NCBI GenBank assembly: GCA_030524175.1 | Contig: JAUNHC010000019.1 | Coordinates: 32,391 to 96,390 of the forward strand | Length of the DNA stretch: 64,000 nucleotides | Source of the DNA: Eubacteriales bacterium | GTDB taxonomy: Bacteria; Bacillota; Clostridia; Lachnospirales; Lachnospiraceae | Reading direction: 5' to 3' | Notes under the pieces: model-generated | The model's input: the letters and a program-made list of their open reading frames with translations, nothing else | Told to the model about the DNA's origin: nothing | Database searches by the model: none | Shown here: piece after piece, positions 35,173-43,621 of the stretch | Layout of the letters: each line of letters begins with the position of its first letter | How positions within the stretch are numbered: the first letter of the stretch is position 1 | Position numbers and translations under genes: made by a program

Positions 35173-35280
35173 AGCTGTTTTTGCGGATTCATTGGAGTAT
35201 GAAAAGATGAAATTGGTACGCGTTCATACAGGGGGGACAATTCCAGATATAGATGAAATATAGACATTGACCGGGTATAA
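35173..35280 (+). pseudogene. Out-of-frame C-terminal tail of the S8 peptidase gene
   Basis: This stretch matches the coding tail seen at 56095-56213 (a Glu-rich segment, ESLDYEKIK-like, then EDIDEIPTLTGYKN-like). Here it is separated from the protease frame by an extra base near TTGCCGGGG/TGAAGC and carries a stop at GATGAAATATAG. It shows the ancestral protein extended about 35-40 residues further. Confidence 0.6.
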
Positions 35281-35286
35281 GAACGA

Positions 35287-35328
35287 GGGGCTGTTGCACT
35301 AAGTAATTAGTGCGTAGCTCCCTTTTTT
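35287..35328 (+). terminator. Terminator after the S8 peptidase locus
   Basis: A compound hairpin: outer GGGGCT/AGCTCC and a perfect inner GCACTAA/TTAGTGC around GTAA, followed by six T. Strong Rho-independent terminator. Confidence 0.85.
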
Positions 35329-35394
35329 ATGTAAAAAACCCAGCCGCACTTAGAAAAGCCCGACTGTTGATGTAAAATATAAGTATGTGAAAAC

Positions 35395-35583
35395 CTATAT
35401 CTTTAAAAAAGAATCATACTTTGAATGAGGAAGGATATCAACAAAAACTTCCTTTAAATCTGGAAATCTCAATCTTCGTTTTTCTTCCGGCCAAAAGTGC
35501 AGCGTATCGGCAAGTCGGAAAAGACGATTTCGTATTTTTTCCGCGTCCGGCTCTCTCTGATGGTATTGATTGAAATAGAGCAT
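35395..35583 (-). CDS. Small unidentified ORF
   Basis: A 62-codon frame with a charged, protein-like composition (residues such as FRLADTLHFWPEEKRRLRFPDL) ending in DSFLKI. There is no ribosome site before its ATG and no recognised family. It sits between a terminator and the GntR promoter, so it could be the tail of a lost gene. I do not recognise it; it may not be expressed. Confidence 0.2.
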   Translation of the reverse strand: MLYFNQYHQREPDAEKIRNRLFRLADTLHFWPEEKRRLRFPDLKEVFVDILPHSKYDSFLKI

Positions 35584-35612
35584 ATATTATGATGGGGGGA
35601 TTTAACGCTACA

Positions 35613-35670
35613 TTGACAAAATACTGTTTTATCTGTTATACTGTTATATATAAAAGCATAACAGTATAAC
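35613..35670 (+). promoter_or_regulatory. GntR operon promoter with a 13-bp inverted-repeat operator
   Basis: TTGACA (35613-35618), 17-bp spacer, TTATAC (35636-35641). GTTATACTGTTAT (35635-35647) and ATAACAGTATAAC (35658-35670) form a perfect 13-bp inverted repeat with a 10-bp centre that covers the -10 and the start. This is a good autorepression site for the GntR protein encoded next. Confidence 0.85.
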
Positions 35671-35687
35671 GAACGGAGGAGGCGGAG

Positions 35688-36071
35688 ATGAAGCTTATCA
35701 TTTCAAATATATCTGGCGTCCCTATTTATGAACAAATCAAACAACAGATAAAAACTGCTATTTTGTCGGGAGAACTTCAAGAAGAAGAAACTCTCCCTTC
35801 ACTCAGAACTCTTGCAAAAGATCTGAAGATCAGTGTGTTGACTGTAACAAAAGCATATACCGAATTAGAGCAAGAGGGCTTTGTAAAAAATGTGCAGGGA
35901 CGTGGATGTTTTGTCATGGGGCGTGGTTCCGAACTAATTAAAGAACAGCTCATTTGTAAAGTGGAAAATAACCTGGCAGAGGCAATAAAAGCTGCAAGAA
36001 TGGCAAACTTATCCAAAGAAGAATTACATCATCTTTTAGATATTTTAATGGAGGTAAAAACGGATGACTAA
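35688..36071 (+). CDS. GntR-family regulator, YtrA subfamily
   Basis: A 127-aa protein: a winged helix (about 10-75) and a short C-terminal helical tail, with no effector domain, as in the YtrA subfamily. The GntR motif YEQIKQQIKTAILSGEL is near the start. RBS GGAGGAGGCGGAG. It overlaps the ATPase gene by 8 nt. YtrA regulators repress ABC exporters and respond to cell-wall-active or other toxic compounds; the inverted repeat upstream is its likely site. Confidence 0.92.
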   Translation: MKLIISNISGVPIYEQIKQQIKTAILSGELQEEETLPSLRTLAKDLKISVLTVTKAYTELEQEGFVKNVQGRGCFVMGRGSELIKEQLICKVENNLAEAIKAARMANLSKEELHHLLDILMEVKTDD

Positions 36072-36924
36072 CTATTTAGAAGTAACTGACGTGTCGAAAT
36101 CTTTTGACTCTTTTCAGCTCCATAATATCAGTTTTACCTTACCAAAAGGCTATATTATGGGACTTATTGGACCGAATGGTTCCGGCAAGACCACCACGAT
36201 CAAACTTATTTTGAATATGCTTAAACGTAACGGAGGCACAATTAAAATCATGGGAATGGATAATATCTCCTGTGAGCAGGAAGTGAAGTCTGAAATGGGT
36301 GTTGTTTTTGACACAAATTATTTCAGTGATGATTGGAAAGTGTCCCAGGTTGAAAAAGCAATTTCGGTATTTTATCCGAATTGGAACAGCAAAAAATTTG
36401 CTGATATGCTGAAGAAATTCCATATAACCCCTAAGAAAAAAGTAAAAGAGCTTTCTAAAGGTATGCAGATGAAGTTAATGATTGCCTGTGCCTTTTCCTA
36501 TGATGCAAAATTGCTTATTCTGGATGAACCAACCAGTGGGCTTGACCCTGTTTCAAGAGATGAACTTTTGAAAATTCTTTCAGAGTATATTGAGGATGGG
36601 GAACATAGTGTCCTTTTTTCTACGCACATTACCGGGGATTTAGAACGTGCAGCTGATTATATTACCTATATCAGTTATGGCGAATTGTTTTTTAGTGGCA
36701 GTAAAGATGAATTTATTGATATGTTCCGTATTGTCAAAGGTGGCAAAGATGAACTATCTGCAAATTTAAGTAACAAGGCAGTTAGTATACGAACATTTCC
36801 AACCGGATTTGAGGCTTTGGTAAAAACCGAAGATATTGGTGGTCTCTCGAACCTAAGTATCGAACCTGCTACGATTGATGAGATTGTTGTATTCACAAGC
36901 AAGAAAGGTGATAATTATGAATAA
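36064..36924 (+). CDS. ABC exporter ATPase
   Basis: A 286-aa ATPase with Walker A GPNGSGKTTT, signature LSKGMQMK, Walker B LLILDEPTSGLDP and the switch His in FSTHITGD. The C-terminal 70 residues form a regulatory extension. It overlaps the GntR gene by 8 nt and the permease gene by 8 nt. Together they form an ABC-2 exporter of the YtrB/BcrA kind, used for peptide-antibiotic defence, lipid or small-molecule export. Substrate not readable. Confidence 0.93.
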   Translation: MTNYLEVTDVSKSFDSFQLHNISFTLPKGYIMGLIGPNGSGKTTTIKLILNMLKRNGGTIKIMGMDNISCEQEVKSEMGVVFDTNYFSDDWKVSQVEKAISVFYPNWNSKKFADMLKKFHITPKKKVKELSKGMQMKLMIACAFSYDAKLLILDEPTSGLDPVSRDELLKILSEYIEDGEHSVLFSTHITGDLERAADYITYISYGELFFSGSKDEFIDMFRIVKGGKDELSANLSNKAVSIRTFPTGFEALVKTEDIGGLSNLSIEPATIDEIVVFTSKKGDNYE

Positions 36925-37567
36925 CATTTTGAAATCCACAAAATTAGATATTGCATTAGTTAAACCATATTTCAAAACGATCTGTTTTACCTTACTTTTG
37001 CCAATAGTATTTGCGGCGATTAACCGTTCTTTACTGACTGGAATATCTTTCGCTATGTGTTTTATCGCTATGACAACGGGATACACGTTTTCAATTACTG
37101 AAAAAAATAGTATGGACAGACTTTTTGGGATTTTGCCAGTTCGCAAAAGTGAACTTGTAATTGGCAGGTATGTGTTCGTCTTTGCAATGGGGCTTCTTTC
37201 TTTAACTGTTTCTTTGATTGCGCAGCCATTAGTATTAAGAGCAATGGGTGAAGTAATTGGTCTTTTTGATATTGTAACAGCTGCTATTGCAGGATTGTTT
37301 CTGTATGTACTTTACACAGTATTTCAAATTCCTGGATACTACAAATACGGTTCTATCAAAGGACGAGTATTTATGTATATCCCTGTTGCGGGATTTCTGG
37401 TAACATTGCTGTCTCTTTCCAAAATGCCTCTTATGGGCAGCTCAATGATTACAATGGTTGAAAATTCTTTGCTTCTTCTCGGTGTGGTCATGGTAGTTGC
37501 TGTTGTTGTAATGTATGCTGTATCAATCTTTTTATCTATACAGATTATGAAAAATAAAGAAATGTGA
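36917..37567 (+). CDS. ABC-2 type permease
   Basis: A 216-aa membrane protein with about six hydrophobic helices. The start is the ATG overlapping the ATPase stop, after AAAGGTG; an earlier in-frame ATG would bury the N-terminus in the ATPase gene. The region around TITEKNSMDRLFGILPVRKSE is the typical cytoplasmic loop of these small permeases. It acts as a dimer with the ATPase. Confidence 0.88.
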   Translation: MNNILKSTKLDIALVKPYFKTICFTLLLPIVFAAINRSLLTGISFAMCFIAMTTGYTFSITEKNSMDRLFGILPVRKSELVIGRYVFVFAMGLLSLTVSLIAQPLVLRAMGEVIGLFDIVTAAIAGLFLYVLYTVFQIPGYYKYGSIKGRVFMYIPVAGFLVTLLSLSKMPLMGSSMITMVENSLLLLGVVMVVAVVVMYAVSIFLSIQIMKNKEM

Positions 37568-37577
37568 GGTGAATGTT

Positions 37578-37700
37578 ATGGATTTTACTATTTTAATAGT
37601 GGGGCTTATGATTGGCGTTGGCGTTCCTGTTCGCAATAAACTTATTCGGAAATATCGGGATAGGAAAAAGCAGACAGAAAATGAGAATAAATCAAAGTGA
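37578..37700 (+). CDS. 40-residue membrane peptide of the ABC exporter operon
   Basis: A short gene immediately after the permease with RBS GTGAGGTGA. One hydrophobic N-terminal helix (ILIVGLMIGVGVPV) is followed by a strongly basic tail (NKLIRKYRDRKKQ). The single helix, the positive-inside tail, the ribosome site and the operon position support a real small protein, possibly a permease accessory or stabiliser. No homolog recognised. Confidence 0.6.
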   Translation: MDFTILIVGLMIGVGVPVRNKLIRKYRDRKKQTENENKSK

Positions 37701-37757
37701 GTAAAAGGGACTCCATAAAATGCCCCATTCGTGGGAGCAAAACACGGTGCAGGCTAC

Positions 37758-37802
37758 TTGACATAAATAGATTCATGTTGTATCCTGTTAAGTAGATTAA
37801 CA
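37758..37802 (+). promoter_or_regulatory. MarR gene promoter and operator
   Basis: TTGACA (37758-37763), 17-bp spacer, TATCCT (37781-37786). The inverted repeat TGTTAA-N5-TTAACA (37786-37802) begins in the -10 and covers the start. The same repeat lies before the following hydrolase gene. Confidence 0.85.
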
Positions 37803-37823
37803 GAAGGGGATTGTAGTGGCCAA

Positions 37824-38282
37824 ATGGATAATTTATCAATAGATCAACTGTGTGAATTATTTCTTCAGACAATAAACCAATATACTGCTCTGGAAAAGTT
37901 GACACATACCTATGACATCGAGCCTCAAATTTATTTAGCTGAAATTCATATCATTGTGGCCATCGAGGCACATGAAAATATCAATATAACTGATTTGGCA
38001 AAATTGCAAGGGATTTCAAAAAGTGCTGCATCACAAGCGGTTAGTAAACTCGTCAAGAAAGGCTTTATTGAAAAAAAAGTTTCACCTGATACAGATAATG
38101 AAGTTGTTTTGACCCTTACTGTTAAGGGAAAACAAGTAGCTGATTTGCATAAAAAACAACACGCTTTGTTAAGTGAAAAATTAGCTGCTGTATTTAAAAA
38201 ATATCCGCCAGAAACGGTTAATACTCTTTCTTCGTTGGCTGTTGATCTCCAAAAGATGTGGAAAGAACTATCTGAAAAGTAA
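37824..38282 (+). CDS. MarR-family regulator
   Basis: A 152-aa winged-helix regulator. The DNA-binding segment is ITDLAKLQGISKSAASQAVSKLVKKGFIEKK, followed by the wing (SPDTDNEVVLTLT) and a C-terminal dimer helix. RBS AGAAGGGGA is somewhat distant. TGTTAA-N5-TTAACA sites at its own promoter and before the downstream hydrolase suggest it represses both. Effector unknown. Confidence 0.92.
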   Translation: MDNLSIDQLCELFLQTINQYTALEKLTHTYDIEPQIYLAEIHIIVAIEAHENINITDLAKLQGISKSAASQAVSKLVKKGFIEKKVSPDTDNEVVLTLTVKGKQVADLHKKQHALLSEKLAAVFKKYPPETVNTLSSLAVDLQKMWKELSEK

Positions 38283-38309
38283 AGATACTATGATTTTTGT
38301 TACTTTTTC

Positions 38310-38326
38310 TGTTAAGCTACTTAACA
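38310..38326. promoter_or_regulatory. Second TGTTAA-N5-TTAACA site before the hydrolase gene
   Basis: TGTTAAGCTACTTAACA is identical in both arms and spacing to the site at the MarR promoter, differing only in the central five bases. It ends 16 nt before the hydrolase ATG, so a bound regulator would block transcription entering the gene. No separate strong promoter is visible in the 60-nt gap. Confidence 0.8.
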
Positions 38327-38342
38327 TATGGAGGCCAAAATT

Positions 38343-39479
38343 ATGAGCTATCTAAATATAAATCATATTCCGCAGTTTAATTTTCAAGCCAATAGAGTTT
38401 TAACTTACGGTGATTTAGCGTGTAATAGTGAAACAATTAAAGCCAATATTCCAAGGGTACAGAACTTTGAAGATTGGTATATAGTCTGGTCAGATATGGC
38501 AGAAAGTGCCGAAAGGAAAAGGCACTTTCTCCATGCGGCTTATTACTATCGTATGGCCGAGTTTTTCTTAAAAGCCACTGATGAACGAAAAGAAGATTCT
38601 TATAACAAATGTATTGAAAATTTTTATCGTGCCTTTGATTTAGAGTTACAATTAAACTATGAAAAAATCCAGGTGCCCTTTGAAGGGAAAAATCTTTACT
38701 GTTTGAGACTATCACCCTTACATTCTAGAGGAACGGTTGTTGTCTGTGGAGGGTATGATTCCTTTATTGAAGAATTTGTACTTCAAGTACAAGATCTTTT
38801 ATCTCAGAACTATGAAATATTACTGTTTGATGGACCGGGACAAGGGAAATGTCTCCAAGAAAAATTGTACTTCCGCTTTGATTTTGAAAAAGCTACATCA
38901 GCTATCTTGGATTTCTTTCACATCAAGACATGTGCTTTTGTTGGAATCTCATGGGGCGGCTATTTCGCCTTGCGAAGTGCTGCCTATGAAAAGAGAATAT
39001 CGGCCGTTGTTGCATATGACGTAATGGACAATGGATTGGAAGTAATGACAAACGTGTTGCCGGCTTTTGTCTGCAAAATTATCCGGCTTGCTTATCGTAA
39101 CAAATGGAAAAGACTTCTTAATGGGCTGGCTGGTATGATAGCAAAGAAAAGTGTTCTGGCAGATTGGGCATTATCTCAAGGCATGTATATTACAGGGACA
39201 GAAACCCCTTTTAAGTTTTATCAAAACCTATCCTCTCACAATCTTTTAGGAGCTACGGATTTAATCACGCAGGATGTGTTATTATTGGCAGGTGAGAAAG
39301 ATCATTACATTCCATCTAACCAATTTTATAGACTGAAAGATTCTATACATAATGCAAAAAGCCTAACTTGTAGATTGTTTACTACAGCGGAAGGTGGTGA
39401 ACAACACTGTCAAATCGGGAACCATATGCTAGCTGTATATACCATTATTGACTGGTTAAACCAACACTTTCAAAACTGA
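38343..39479 (+). CDS. Alpha/beta hydrolase
   Basis: A 378-aa serine hydrolase. The nucleophile elbow is GISWGG; the acid is probably Asp in LLAGEKDHYI and the His lies near the end in GNHMLAVY or EQHCQIG. An N-terminal helical region of about 110 residues precedes the core, as in FrsA-like esterases. ATG at 38343 is preferred because GGAGG lies 8 nt upstream; the ATG at 38328 would place that site inside the gene. It is paired with the MarR gene through a shared operator, suggesting detoxification of the compound the regulator senses. Confidence 0.85.
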   Translation: MSYLNINHIPQFNFQANRVLTYGDLACNSETIKANIPRVQNFEDWYIVWSDMAESAERKRHFLHAAYYYRMAEFFLKATDERKEDSYNKCIENFYRAFDLELQLNYEKIQVPFEGKNLYCLRLSPLHSRGTVVVCGGYDSFIEEFVLQVQDLLSQNYEILLFDGPGQGKCLQEKLYFRFDFEKATSAILDFFHIKTCAFVGISWGGYFALRSAAYEKRISAVVAYDVMDNGLEVMTNVLPAFVCKIIRLAYRNKWKRLLNGLAGMIAKKSVLADWALSQGMYITGTETPFKFYQNLSSHNLLGATDLITQDVLLLAGEKDHYIPSNQFYRLKDSIHNAKSLTCRLFTTAEGGEQHCQIGNHMLAVYTIIDWLNQHFQN

Positions 39480-39926
39480 TTTATGGACTTCAGGGTCTGC
39501 CCGTATTTTTTGTCCGCTGCTTTCTGCTCCCGGAACAGGTTAGCTGTTCATGCGATCGCTCTTTTCTAAATATACTGTCCCTATTATAGCTAAAAAGCAG
39601 AAAAAAGCGGATCCGCCCGGAGAGGCCGCCCGTCATTTTTTTGTGGGTAAATATTCTGATCTTCAAAAAAATGGGGATAAGTATCCATTGACAGCGCCGG
39701 ATTTAAGGCAAGGGGAAAGATTTTGGAGCCTGATAAAAGGAAAATAGCTGGGAAGCAGAATGATATCCACATCCAGCCCCAGCTGTTCCATGGGATAGAA
39801 AAATACTGTGGATAATTTTTTTCACTTTCAGCATTTTTACTATATATTATTTTAGGACGTTTACAACGCTATGAATGGCGTGGGTGTGAAAAGTAACGTT
39901 TTGATCGCTTATGAAGCATCTTAATA
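39480..39926. other. Gap with no convincing gene
   Basis: Frames of 60-65 codons exist on both strands but lack ribosome sites and recognisable domains. On the minus strand around 39680-39830 a short protein-like run (MEQLGLDVDIILLP...) has stops on both sides and could be a gene relic. No promoter was assigned. Confidence 0.4.
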
Positions 39927-40133
39927 TTATCCGTTATACTCTGAAATAAGTTCCTCCGTCAGATACTCATCACTCATACAGTGCAGATCCGATACACCTT
40001 CACTGATCAAACGGTAAGTTTTTGAATGGTAGAAGAAGCTCAGAGCATCATCCAAAGAAAGGTTTTCTTTTTGGGAAAATTGCTCAATAATTCGAGCATA
40101 TTTTTTTTGCATTAAAATAGGATTAGCGGTCAA
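39927..40133 (-). CDS. DUF3791 domain protein
   Basis: A 68-aa protein matching the DUF3791 pattern (TANPILMQKKYARI, then SLDDALSFFYHSKTYRLISEGVSDLHCMSD). The start is TTG, overlapping the stop of the upstream small gene (TTGA) with GGGAG about 10 nt before it. These small proteins usually occur beside DUF3990 genes in Lachnospiraceae, an arrangement that looks toxin-antitoxin-like. Function not known. Confidence 0.8.
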   Translation of the reverse strand: MTANPILMQKKYARIIEQFSQKENLSLDDALSFFYHSKTYRLISEGVSDLHCMSDEYLTEELISEYNG

Positions 40134-40285
40134 ATCTGTTCACTCCCTTCATAGTGCAGATATTCATCAAGAACTTTCTGTGTTCGGAGACATATTTGCA
40201 AATTGGGCTTTTCATAGCGCAGGCGGCGGATAGCTTCTCCTTTGTCAATTAGGTTATTGAGTCTGTATCTCCAGATAGGAGCCAT
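40130..40285 (-). pseudogene. Truncated DUF3990-like protein (C-terminal remnant)
   Basis: A 51-codon frame starting at ATG with the sequence AIRRLRYEKPNLQICLRT and a YEGSEQI end, which I associate with the C-terminus of DUF3990 proteins (normally about 150-200 aa). The N-terminal two-thirds are missing; the first 15 residues look unrelated. It lies between two DUF3791 genes, exactly where a full DUF3990 gene is expected. It may be a relic or a still-translated fragment that couples expression of the following TTG-start gene. Confidence 0.5.
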
Positions 40286-40294
40286 GATATAAAA

Positions 40295-40534
40295 TCATAA
40301 TCTGATTCCCCTTTCTTCCATTAAGCTGATAATATCGTCAACGATATATTCCTTACTTTGGGTATGCAGCATTTCATATTCGGGTATTATATAGCCGTTT
40401 AAAATATTACTTGTCTCAGTCAATACCTGATAAATTTTCTCAGCATTTTTTTCAAGCTTGATTGCAATATTTTCAATACAGAATACAGCAAATTCCAGCT
40501 CATCTGCATTTTTTATTTTAGCATCATTCAACAT
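40295..40534 (-). CDS. DUF3791 domain protein
   Basis: A 79-aa protein of the DUF3791 type (NADELEFAVFCIENIA, YIIPEYEMLHTQSKEYIVDDI). ATG at 40534 is chosen because AGGAGG lies about 10 nt upstream; the longer frame adds ten residues across that site. It is first of a three-gene minus-strand set with the truncated DUF3990-like gene and a second DUF3791 gene. It diverges clearly from the other copy, so each may have its own partner. Confidence 0.82.
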   Translation of the reverse strand: MLNDAKIKNADELEFAVFCIENIAIKLEKNAEKIYQVLTETSNILNGYIIPEYEMLHTQSKEYIVDDIISLMEERGIRL

Positions 40535-40633
40535 AGTGGAGCACCTCCTGTTATTCATATTCAAAATGATTTACAGTATCATAATTACCCAAATTTTCCT
40601 TCAAGAAATTCTGCGTATGAGGATTTTTGCAGA

Positions 40634-41083
40634 TTATTCTTTATCTTTGTGCTTTCTGTATTTTTTAGGCGTGAATTTATCACGAGCATTCTTCTTGGAA
40701 TCCATGTATACAGCCATTACAGCCTGAAAAAATACGTCTTTTGCATCATCGTCCAGCTCGCCGCTGGTAAATAAAGAGTTTACTCGTCCTAAAACGTCCT
40801 GGGCTTCTTTGGCACCTTTTGAGCCGAATGTCTCCCGTGCTGCCATAATAAAAATATCGTTGTCTATATGACTCTGCGAATCAGTTTCCTCCTCGTTAAG
40901 CAAATAGGATACAGAGATGTGCAAAGCTTCTGAGAGCTTTCTAATATTGCTCTTTCGAGGAAGTGTTCCAAGTTGTTCGTATGTGTAAAGAGATCTCTCA
41001 GAAATGCCAGTTATTTGGGCAAGCTCCGTCTGAGACAAGTTCATAGCCAATCGAGCTTCTTTTATTTTTTTGCCAAAAGTCAT
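40634..41083 (-). CDS. XRE-family (HTH_3) regulator
   Basis: A 149-aa repressor-like protein. The helix-turn-helix is in residues 5-60 (KIKEARLAMNLSQTELAQITGISERSLYTYE), followed by an acidic middle and a basic C-terminal tail (KKNARDKFTPKKYRKHKDKE). A consensus promoter and a palindrome lie upstream on the same strand. It is transcribed toward the DUF3791/DUF3990 genes and may control them, like the regulator of a mobile or toxin-antitoxin module. Confidence 0.9.
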   Translation of the reverse strand: MTFGKKIKEARLAMNLSQTELAQITGISERSLYTYEQLGTLPRKSNIRKLSEALHISVSYLLNEEETDSQSHIDNDIFIMAARETFGSKGAKEAQDVLGRVNSLFTSGELDDDAKDVFFQAVMAVYMDSKKNARDKFTPKKYRKHKDKE

Positions 41084-41165
41084 AATCGTTCTGTCCTTTC
41101 TAAAAAATCATAACTTCCGATTATTTGTTGGAAAACTTCTGGAAATGAATATAATAGTAAAAACA

Positions 41166-41213
41166 GAAGTTTAACTTCGTTATAATTATATATCAGCAGC
41201 TTTTCAGTGTCAA
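41166..41213 (-). promoter_or_regulatory. Consensus minus-strand promoter of the XRE gene with operator
   Basis: On the minus strand TTGACA (41213-41208), 17-bp spacer, TATAAT (41190-41185): a perfect sigma-A promoter. Just after it, at the expected start, GAAGTT-T-AACTTC (41166-41178) is a perfect palindrome. Further AACTTCC half-sites lie nearby (about 41112 and 41216). Autorepression is likely. Confidence 0.85.
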
Positions 41214-41283
41214 GAACTTCCGATGCAAAACAGCACTGAAAGGCGTATTTACTTATTATGATCATATCTCTATAGAATTTCAA

Positions 41284-41816
41284 AAAAATATGTTATCTAC
41301 ATTTTTATGATTTATGGGACGGTCTCAGAAAGTTTATCCACACACCACAGATATGGTTATCCTTTGAACTCTTTTTTGTGGATATTTTTTTGAATATATT
41401 TTATTGTGTTATTCTCTTCTTGTAGGATGCTGGCATACTTCAGAATCTGAGGAGGGGAGTGGTGGGGCTGTATAGCGGCAACCCTGTATCGTTATATAGG
41501 TCGGTCATCTGTTAAGGCATCAATGAATGGCGCAAACAAGCCGCCCATAAACTTATCTCTTCCGAAGTTGACTCGATTTCGCCGGATGACCAGTCCTAAT
41601 AGGTTTTGAAAAAACCAATCGTACGAAAGTGCGAATCGTGATATAATTTGTTTGAAACGTTTCCTGCTACATTATGTTTTTTGCCGACTTAGGTGTGTGC
41701 AAATTTCGCCCGAATACGGCAAGAGTTAAGATGGAAGTTGGAAATTGACATATGAAACAATCCTTGTCTTCTTATAACAGACAAGGAGCAAGACACAGAG
41801 GGAGAAGGATAAAAGG
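41284..41816. other. Non-coding stretch with a degraded reading frame
   Basis: No intact gene. On the minus strand one frame runs from 41671 to 41360 broken by a single TAA (41492-41494); the first 59 codons are protein-like (FALSYDWFFQN, RRNRVNFGRDKFMGG) but lack a start. GGTTTT-GAA-AAAACC forms a small hairpin at about 41602-41616. Possible gene relic; family not recognised. Confidence 0.4.
41762..41786 (+). other. Leader stem-loop of the PRiA4b-like gene
   Basis: CCTTGTCT and AGACAAGG form a perfect 8-bp stem with a 9-nt loop, ending about 30 nt before the ATG. No T-run follows, so it is more likely a leader structure or protein site than a terminator. Confidence 0.4.
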
Positions 41817-42584
41817 ATGGCGACAAGAACGAAAGGTTTTTGCAGATTTTGTGGGAAAGAATATACAAAGTCAGGAATGATGAAACATTTGAAGGCATGT
41901 AAAGAGAGAGGATTTGAACAACAGCCAGTTTCTAAAAAGAAGCTCCCCGGGGGCTATGATCTTGCCATTACAGACAGATATAACAGTGATTATTGGCTGA
42001 TCATTGAAATTCGGGAAGATGCAGCGTTGGAGGATTTAGATCAATTTATACGTGACATCTGGGTAGAATGCTGTGGACATTTAAGCTGTTTTACAATTAA
42101 TGGAACTGTTTATGAAAGCTTGCCGGATAAGGATTCATGGTGGAGCGAAGCTGAAAATATGGAAGTAAGATTAAACAAAATATTGTGTATGGGGATGAAG
42201 TTTACATATGAGTATGATTTTGGTTCTACGACGGAGTTGATCATCCAGGTTATAGACCATGTGGAAGGATATACAGAGAAAGATAAGGTTACGATTCTTT
42301 CACGCAATCATCCTATGAATATCCTCTGTGGCAGGTGCGAAAAGGAGAAGGCTGTGTGGTTCAGCGCTATGGAAATGTACAATGGATCCGGTGAGAATGC
42401 GTATTTATGTGATGGATGTATGACAGAATTAGAAAATGGAGATGAAGAGGAAGCGGTTGAGTTTGGAATGTATATGCCGGTCTGCAATTCGCCGAGAATG
42501 GGAGTATGCGGATATGAGGGAAGTAATAAATTTCCGGAGGAGTTCATTCCGCCTTGCCGGGATAAAGAGGGGAGGATGCAGTAG
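41817..42584 (+). CDS. Zinc-finger protein with pRiA4b ORF-3-like domain
   Basis: A 255-aa protein. An N-terminal CCHC-like finger ([20 protein letters not shown]) is followed by a PRiA4_ORF3-like domain (about 50-160: [28 protein letters not shown]) and a second zinc-binding segment (CGRCEKE...CDGCM). RBS GGAGAAGG. It starts a run of three genes with almost no gaps. PRiA4b-like domains are widespread in plasmids and genomes without a settled function; the fingers suggest nucleic-acid contact. Confidence 0.82.
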   Translation: MATRTKGFCRFCGKEYTKSGMMKHLKACKERGFEQQPVSKKKLPGGYDLAITDRYNSDYWLIIEIREDAALEDLDQFIRDIWVECCGHLSCFTINGTVYESLPDKDSWWSEAENMEVRLNKILCMGMKFTYEYDFGSTTELIIQVIDHVEGYTEKDKVTILSRNHPMNILCGRCEKEKAVWFSAMEMYNGSGENAYLCDGCMTELENGDEEEAVEFGMYMPVCNSPRMGVCGYEGSNKFPEEFIPPCRDKEGRMQ

Positions 42585-42586
42585 AG

Positions 42587-43621
42587 ATGGTTAACTTAAG
42601 ATTAAAAAAACTGATATTGGAAGTTGTGGATAATCAGTTGAGAGATAATGAACCGCCAGCTGTAGTGGCTGCTTATGATGCACTTCTTGAAGCTGGTTAT
42701 TCTGTGAGTGAGGCAAAGGAGAAAATTGGTGCAGTTGTCCTTGAAGAAATATATGATGTTATGAAAGAAAACCAGCCATATGATGAAAAAAGCTATACAA
42801 ATGCACTAAATAAGATGGTTCAGCAATGTATCGACTATGAGGATACACATAAAATCCAGACCGAATGGGATGAGTGGGACAGACTTGTACAGAAAGGTTA
42901 TGAAGCGGAGGAAAATAGTGATAATGCCACAATGGTTTCATGTTGGTGGCAGGCCTGGGATATCTTTCAAAAGATTGTTGAACAGGCAGAATTTAAGATA
43001 AGTGTCAGCGGCATTATGGAATCACAGGATTATGAATATCCGGTAGATACATGGCTTCAGGATTTGGAAATAGAATTGGGAAATGCCGGAGAGCATGAAA
43101 AACGTATGGAATTTTGTGAGAAAATTCTTGAGGCTTTAGATTGGACTTTTGACGACAACAGTGGTTTTATGGCAGCAGTCGGAGAAGAATTGTATCTTTC
43201 AGGAGATGATATTCGGGGACGAGAATGGTTTGAAAACTGGTTAAAAAAAGAGCCTCATAATCAAAATGCAATCAATGCATTCAGTTGGTGTATACAGGAA
43301 AAAGAAGGGGAAGAAAAAGCATATCAATTGCTCAGAAGGAGAGTAATTGGGGCTGCCTGTACGATGAGCAATGATATTTTATTTGAACGTGCAAAATTAC
43401 TGGGACAGCACTTGGGATATGAGGAAGATTTGAAATGGATAGAATCCCAGTTGGCCGCTTTTTATGATTCTTTGGAAAATGCAGATTTATATAATGATTT
43501 GTATGACGATTTTCGGATGCCGGTGCAGCAGCCGATTGTAAAAGAAAAGAAAGTATACCCCAATGATCCCTGTCCATGTGGAAGTGGAAAAAAGTACAAA
43601 AAGTGCTGTGGAAGAAAATAG
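42587..43621 (+). CDS. SEC-C motif protein
   Basis: A 344-aa mostly helical, acidic protein ending in a SEC-C zinc motif ([16 protein letters not shown], last 16 residues), the module that in SecA binds zinc and contacts SecB or ribosomes. The middle resembles TPR-like helical repeats. It starts 2 nt after the preceding stop with GGGGAGGATG upstream and ends directly at the GTG of the next gene. Such SEC-C proteins of unknown role are common in Lachnospiraceae. Confidence 0.82.
   Translation: MVNLRLKKLILEVVDNQLRDNEPPAVVAAYDALLEAGYSVSEAKEKIGAVVLEEIYDVMKENQPYDEKSYTNALNKMVQQCIDYEDTHKIQTEWDEWDRLVQKGYEAEENSDNATMVSCWWQAWDIFQKIVEQAEFKISVSGIMESQDYEYPVDTWLQDLEIELGNAGEHEKRMEFCEKILEALDWTFDDNSGFMAAVGEELYLSGDDIRGREWFENWLKKEPHNQNAINAFSWCIQEKEGEEKAYQLLRRRVIGAACTMSNDILFERAKLLGQHLGYEEDLKWIESQLAAFYDSLENADLYNDLYDDFRMPVQQPIVKEKKVYPNDPCPCGSGKKYKKCCGRK

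Noticed and set aside
35281-35583. Possible insertion-sequence end near the GCACTAA/TTAGTGC hairpin
   Set aside because: The hairpin with six T is a normal terminator; no transposase domain or matching inverted end could be found.
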